From: Betaproteobacteria bacterium | GTDB taxonomy: Bacteria; Pseudomonadota; Gammaproteobacteria; Burkholderiales; Rhodocyclaceae | Reading direction: 5' to 3' | Length of the DNA: 64,000 nucleotides | Assembly: GCA_009780885.1 (NCBI GenBank) | Contig: WQZF01000001.1 | Span: forward strand, 62,001-126,000 | Shown: one piece after another, positions 59,951-64,000 of the stretch | Layout: each line of letters opens with the position of its first letter | Numbering within the stretch: position 1 is the first letter of the stretch | Position numbers and translations under genes: made by a program | Notes under the pieces: model-generated | Database searches by the model: none | What the model was told of the DNA's origin: nothing | The model's input: the letters and a program-made list of their open reading frames with translations, nothing else

Positions 59951-60055
59951 GAGCGCAATCCCCGCCATTCATGGCGGGGTCAGCGAGACATGGCGTAACA
60001 GGCGCCGAAGGCGCCCCGCGTTGTGTCGAGGAATCCCCAAGCTTCAGGTTGGGGT
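59951..60055. repeat. Tandem hairpin block resembling an IS200/IS605-type end
   Basis: Three hairpins in 105 nt: CCCCGCCAT-TC-ATGGCGGGG (59960-59979), GGCGCC-GAA-GGCGCC (60001-60015) and CCCCAA...TTGGGG (60035-60054). The motif TGTCGAG..AATCCCC occurs twice, before the first and third hairpins. No transposase is present. It may be the remnant of a palindrome-ended transposon or a terminator cluster between convergent dusC and the SulP gene. Confidence 0.55.
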
Positions 60056-60089
60056 GACTCAAAATTCCTGAAAGCCGGGGAGCTTCGCC

Positions 60090-61778
60090 TTAAGTTGGCG
60101 TTTCTTCGAGCGTTTTTTGAGCCTCAAGCAACGCGCCTTGCAGATCCTTGCAAACGTTGTGTGCGCCGAGGCGGTCGAGGAAACCGGAGCGCAGTATCAG
60201 CGAGCCGGGTTGTTGTCCCGGAGAGCAGAGAATCATGCGACGATTCTCGCGCTGCATTTGCTGATGAACCGTCTCCAGCCCTTCCAGCCCGGTGGTATCG
60301 AGTTGCAGAAGATCCTGCAGGTCGAGCACCATCACCTGCGGACGCATTTCGCGTGGGGCGTGCAGGATTTCGAGTTTGTTGACGCTGCCGAAAAAGAGTA
60401 CTCCGGAGAGTTTCCACACGGTAGCGCGCGGGGCGCCCTCATGGGTGAAGAAAGACGAGGGTTCGAGGTTTTTGTCATTGAGCAGGTCGTGCAGCGGGCA
60501 GGCTTCGATTTTCGTCAAGGCCGAGACGCGATAGATGAAGAGCAGCGTGGCCAGCACCATGCCCAGTTCGACGGCGAGGGTGAGATCGAAGACGACGGTG
60601 ATGAAGAAGGTCGCCAGCAGCAGGATGCGGTAATTGTAGGTATAGCGTTTCAGTTCGCGGAATTCGCGCCAGTTGCCCATGTGTACCGAAACGAGGACGA
60701 CAATGGCCGAGAGGACGGCAAGCGGAATGTAACTGGCCAGCGGCGCGGCGACCAACACGATGACAAGCAGACTCATCGAATGGACGATGCCGGCCACCGG
60801 AGTGCGCCCGCCGCTTTTGGCGTTGGTCGCGGTGCGCGCAATTGCGCCGGTGGCGGCGAAACCGCCGAAGAACGGCGCTGCGATGTTGGCAAGCCCTTGC
60901 GCGATCAATTCCTGATTTGGATTGTGGCGATCGTTGACCAGGCCGTCGGCGACGCGCGCCGACAGGAGCGATTCGATGGCGCCGAGCAGCGCGATGGTCA
61001 AGGCCGGAGAGATCAGTTTTCCCAGTGTTTCCAGCGAGAGGGCGGGCACGCCAAAGGCCGGAAACTGCTGCGGAATGCCATTGAAGCGACTGCCGATGGT
61101 CTCGACCGGCAGATCCAGGAAGTAGGCCAGCAGGGTGCCGAAGACGAGCACGATGAGTGGCCCCGGCAAGCGGCGCAACGGCGAAAGGCGCTCCGCGAGC
61201 TGGTTGTAGAAAATGAGAAAGGCCAATGAGACCAGGGAAAGCAGCAGTGTTGGCCAATGGGTGGTATGGATGCTCGCGCCGAGCACGCGCAGCTTTCCGA
61301 AGAATTCAGCAGGCATTCCTCCCGAAATGCTCAGGCCGAGGAAATCCCTGATCTGCGCCATGAAGATCACGACTGCAATACCGTTGGTGAAGCCGACGAC
61401 GAGCGCCTTTGGAATGAAGCGGATCAACTGTCCCAGATGAGCCACCCCCATGGTGAGCAGGATCAGGCCAGCAATGAAGGTGGCGATCAGCAGATTGTCC
61501 ATGCCGTATTGCAGGACTATGGCATAGATGATCGGAATGAAGGCGCCCGTCGGGCCACCGATCTGCACCCGGGATCCGCCGAGTGCGGAAATAAAGAATC
61601 CGGCAACGATCGCCGTCCAGATGCCTGCTGCCGGCGAGCAGCCGGATGCGATGGCAAAGGCCATCGCCAGCGGCAGCGCCAGGATGCCGACGGTGATGCC
61701 GGCGCCAACGTCGCAGCCGAAGCTTGCCAGGCTGTAGCCGGAGAAACATTCGAAGATTCTGGGCTTGAAGGGAATCAT
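60090..61778 (-). CDS. SulP/SLC26 family anion transporter with STAS domain
   Basis: A 562-residue inner-membrane transporter. The transmembrane UraA-like core covers ~1-410 in about 14 segments; conserved SulP sequences include GITVGILALPLAMAFAIASG (~28-47, the SulP signature) and GGSRVQIGGPTGAFIPIIY. The C-terminal STAS domain (~435-555) has FFGSVNKLEIL and VMVLDLQDLLQLDTTGLEGL with the anti-sigma-antagonist-like loop. Substrate could be sulfate, bicarbonate (BicA-like) or a dicarboxylate; the sequence alone does not decide. It is transcribed 40 nt downstream of metG. Confidence 0.92.
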   Translation of the reverse strand: MIPFKPRIFECFSGYSLASFGCDVGAGITVGILALPLAMAFAIASGCSPAAGIWTAIVAGFFISALGGSRVQIGGPTGAFIPIIYAIVLQYGMDNLLIATFIAGLILLTMGVAHLGQLIRFIPKALVVGFTNGIAVVIFMAQIRDFLGLSISGGMPAEFFGKLRVLGASIHTTHWPTLLLSLVSLAFLIFYNQLAERLSPLRRLPGPLIVLVFGTLLAYFLDLPVETIGSRFNGIPQQFPAFGVPALSLETLGKLISPALTIALLGAIESLLSARVADGLVNDRHNPNQELIAQGLANIAAPFFGGFAATGAIARTATNAKSGGRTPVAGIVHSMSLLVIVLVAAPLASYIPLAVLSAIVVLVSVHMGNWREFRELKRYTYNYRILLLATFFITVVFDLTLAVELGMVLATLLFIYRVSALTKIEACPLHDLLNDKNLEPSSFFTHEGAPRATVWKLSGVLFFGSVNKLEILHAPREMRPQVMVLDLQDLLQLDTTGLEGLETVHQQMQRENRRMILCSPGQQPGSLILRSGFLDRLGAHNVCKDLQGALLEAQKTLEETPT

Positions 61779-61818
61779 CGCAGGAAGAACGAAAGAGCCG
61801 GGTTCTCGCCCATTCAGC

Positions 61819-63903
61819 CTATTTCACCTTCATCCCGGGCTGCGCGCCGGTATCGGGGGAGAGAAGAAAGATGCCGGGGCTGTCGTTTCCGGAGGCCGCG
61901 AGGATCATGCCTTCGGAGAGGCCGAATTTCATTTTGCGCGGCGCCAGGTTGGCAACCATGACCGTCATCCTGCCTTGCAACTGTTCCGGGCTGTAGGCGG
62001 ACTTGATTCCGGCGAAGACCTGGCGCGGCTTGTTTTCGCCGATGTCCAGAAGCAGACGGATCAGTTTTTCCGCGCCTTCGACATGGCTGGCTTCGACGAT
62101 CCGCGCGACGCGCAGCTCGACTTTGGCGAAGTCCTCGATGCTGATGAGGGCGTCTGTGGCTGGTTGGGTGGTGGTTTGAACGGCAGCCTGGCCGGCTTCC
62201 TTCGCGGGTTCTTTCTTTACGGGCTCCACCGGGGCCAGGGATTCCTTGTTGGCTTCGACGAGCGCCGTGATTTGTTTCGGGTCGATGCGGGTCATCAAGT
62301 GGCGGTATTCGTTGATTTTGTGGCCTTGCGGCAGCGGCTGCCATTCGCCGCTCCAGACAAGCGGCTCGATGGCGAGGAAGGATTCAACTTCCGCCGCAAG
62401 CTGCGGCAGCACTGGCTTGAGGTAGCGCGTCAAATCGCGGAACAGCGTCAGCGCGGTGCTGCAGATGGTATGCAGTTCGGCTTCCCCGCCTTCGCGCCTG
62501 GAGATTTCCCACGGCTTTTTTTCTGCCACGTAGAGGTTGGCAAGATCGGAGAGGCGCATGATTTCGCGCAGCGCGCGCGCATAATCGCGGCGCTCGAAAC
62601 TCTGTGCGATTTCCCCTTCGCGCCATGCCAGCTCGAAGGCTTCGGTGGCCTTGCGGTTGACAGTGCCGAGTGCGCCGTTGAATTTCTTGCTGATGAAACC
62701 GGCGCACCGGCTGGCAATATTGATGAATTTTCCGATCAGGTCGGAATTGACGCGGGCAACGAAGTCGTCGAGGTTGAGGTCGACATCCTCCATCGTGCCG
62801 TTCAGTTTTGCTGCGTAGTAATAGCGCAGCCATTCCGGGTCGAGTCCCTGTTCGAGATAACTGCGCGCGGTGATGAAGGTGCCGCGCGATTTCGACATCT
62901 TTGCGCCGTCGATGGTCAGGAAGCCGTGCGCAAAAATCGCGCTCGGCGTGCGGTAGCCGGCCATTTCGAGTTGCGCCGGCCAGAACAGGGCGTGGAAATA
63001 GAGAATATCCTTGCCGATGAAGTGATACAGCTCGGTTTCGGAACCCTTTTTCCACCACTCGTCGAAATCGAGTCCGGTCCGGGCGCAGAGATTCTTGAAC
63101 GACCCCATGTAGCCGATCGGGGCGTCCATCCAGACGTAGAAATATTTGCCCGGAGCCTCGGGAATCTCAAAACCGAAATAGGGCGCGTCGCGCGAGATGT
63201 CCCAGTCGGAGAGCTTGTTTTCTCCCGCGCTGCCGAGCCATTCCTGCATCTTGTTCGAGGCTTCCGCTTGCAGATGGCCCGGTTCGCGCGTCCAGCGGCG
63301 CAGGAATTCCTGGCAGCGCGGGTCGGAGAGCCTGAAAAAATAATGATCGGAGGCGCGCAGCACCGGCCTTGCGCCGGAAACTGCGGAATACGGATTCTTA
63401 AGCTCATTCGGCGTATAGGCCGCGCCGCAGCGCTCGCAATTGTCGCCGTATTGATCCGGCGCTCCGCATTTCGGACACTCGCCCTTGATGAAACGGTCGG
63501 GCAGGAACATTCCCTTTTGCGGATCGAAATATTGCTCGATGCCGCGTACCTCGATCAATCCGGCCTCTTGCAGACGCCGGTAGATATCTTCGGCGCACTG
63601 CCGGGTTTCATCGGAATGGGTCGAATAGTAATTGTCGAAGGCGACGTGGAACCCGGCGAAGTCGCGGGTATGCTCGCCATGCACGCGCGCGATCAGGGCT
63701 TGCGGCGCGACGCCTTCCTGTTCGGCGCGCAGCATCACCGGCGTGCCGTGGGTATCGTCGGCGCAGACGTAGTGGCAGAGGTTTCCGCGCATTTTCTGGA
63801 ACCGTACCCAGATGTCGGTCTGGATGTACTCGACGAGATGTCCGAGGTGAATATCCCCGTTGGCATAGGGCAGGGCAGAAGTAACAAGAATGCGGCGCTT
63901 CAT
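61819..63903 (-). CDS. metG: Methionyl-tRNA synthetase
   Basis: A 694-residue class I synthetase (E. coli 677). The start ATG 63901-63903 gives [20 protein letters not shown], with the HLGH signature at 19-22; an upstream in-frame Met adds an unlikely 31 residues. The zinc knuckle is [18 protein letters not shown] (~146-163), and KMSKS is in [12 protein letters not shown] (~340). The anticodon domain covers ~390-550. A C-terminal EMAP/Trbp tRNA-binding dimerisation domain covers ~590-694 ([35 protein letters not shown]). No clear Shine-Dalgarno precedes the start. Confidence 0.97.
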   Translation of the reverse strand: MKRRILVTSALPYANGDIHLGHLVEYIQTDIWVRFQKMRGNLCHYVCADDTHGTPVMLRAEQEGVAPQALIARVHGEHTRDFAGFHVAFDNYYSTHSDETRQCAEDIYRRLQEAGLIEVRGIEQYFDPQKGMFLPDRFIKGECPKCGAPDQYGDNCERCGAAYTPNELKNPYSAVSGARPVLRASDHYFFRLSDPRCQEFLRRWTREPGHLQAEASNKMQEWLGSAGENKLSDWDISRDAPYFGFEIPEAPGKYFYVWMDAPIGYMGSFKNLCARTGLDFDEWWKKGSETELYHFIGKDILYFHALFWPAQLEMAGYRTPSAIFAHGFLTIDGAKMSKSRGTFITARSYLEQGLDPEWLRYYYAAKLNGTMEDVDLNLDDFVARVNSDLIGKFINIASRCAGFISKKFNGALGTVNRKATEAFELAWREGEIAQSFERRDYARALREIMRLSDLANLYVAEKKPWEISRREGGEAELHTICSTALTLFRDLTRYLKPVLPQLAAEVESFLAIEPLVWSGEWQPLPQGHKINEYRHLMTRIDPKQITALVEANKESLAPVEPVKKEPAKEAGQAAVQTTTQPATDALISIEDFAKVELRVARIVEASHVEGAEKLIRLLLDIGENKPRQVFAGIKSAYSPEQLQGRMTVMVANLAPRKMKFGLSEGMILAASGNDSPGIFLLSPDTGAQPGMKVK

Positions 63904-64000
63904 GAGGAGTGGCTCAGGAGTAAAAGGGCCCAATTCTATAGCGGTTCCCTTGCTGCTTACGAATCCGGAGTGGGCAGCAACACCCCGCATGGACAAAAAA

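Noticed and set aside
63989..64000. A possible start codon (ATG GAC AAA AAA) at the right edge, divergent from metG
   Set aside because: Betaproteobacteria often have an Mrp/ApbC-type gene divergent from metG, but only four codons are visible, so no call can be supported.

Overview
The window is chromosomal DNA from a GC-rich, Gram-negative bacterium, most probably a betaproteobacterium of the Rhodocyclales/Nitrosomonadales type. This rests on gene order (purM/hda/HAD phosphatase/pcnB/folK; ffh-ypjD-corB; pilB-pilC-pilD; radC beside coaBC-dut), on a cytochrome cd1 nitrite reductase of denitrifiers, and on high GC with AT-rich intergenic islands. No tRNA, CRISPR array or complete insertion sequence was found.

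Layout. 1-7 kb: ftsH start, rlmE, yhbY, greA and carAB. 7-10 kb: a reactive-sulfur operon (BigR/SqrR-type repressor, two YeeE/YedE halves, CoA-disulfide-reductase/rhodanese fusion) with a clear promoter/operator. 10-15.5 kb: a DUF3617 protein, a soluble CZB chemoreceptor, ffh, and ypjD/corB-like membrane proteins. 15.7-19.6 kb: type IV pilus genes pilB, pilC, pilD. 19.9-25.2 kb: hemE, rppH, a CNP1-like protein, a strong candidate small RNA, rnpB, a lipoprotein and pyrC. 25.4-30 kb: folK, pcnB, a HAD phosphatase, hda, and divergent purM. 30-33.5 kb: an orphan Phd antitoxin and the peroxide block oxyR/ahpF/ahpC. 33.6-42.5 kb: an orphan HigA antitoxin, a DinG/YoaA helicase, and an RND efflux operon with DUF3240. 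42.9-49.4 kb: aceA, a lone flagellin with a sigma-54 promoter, purD, and a lytic transglycosylase. 49.4-54.5 kb: proS, dut, coaBC, a TumE/TumA toxin-antitoxin pair, and radC. 54.6-58.4 kb: nirC-like cytochrome, a cupredoxin, nirS, and divergent nirE/cobA. 58.4-64 kb: a PIN toxin, dusC, a SulP transporter, and metG.

Functional picture: a motile, piliated organism that can respire nitrite, uses the glyoxylate shunt, and defends itself against peroxide, persulfide and probably metals. Most genes are core housekeeping.

The most unusual content lies between the genes. (1) A family of eight AT-rich elements of 77-79 bp, each with inverted-repeat ends starting ATTTTCTAAATT and a CTACAGTAG core, sits at gene 3' ends along the whole window, with one half-copy. 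(2) A roughly 163-nt candidate small RNA has a good promoter, a 13-bp closing stem, a CCUCC-rich single-stranded stretch and a perfect terminator. (3) A TumE/TumA module is lodged between radC and coaBC. (4) The nirS/nirE intergenic region carries three TTGAC-led dyads. All functional statements come from reading the sequence and from family knowledge; no database search was run.
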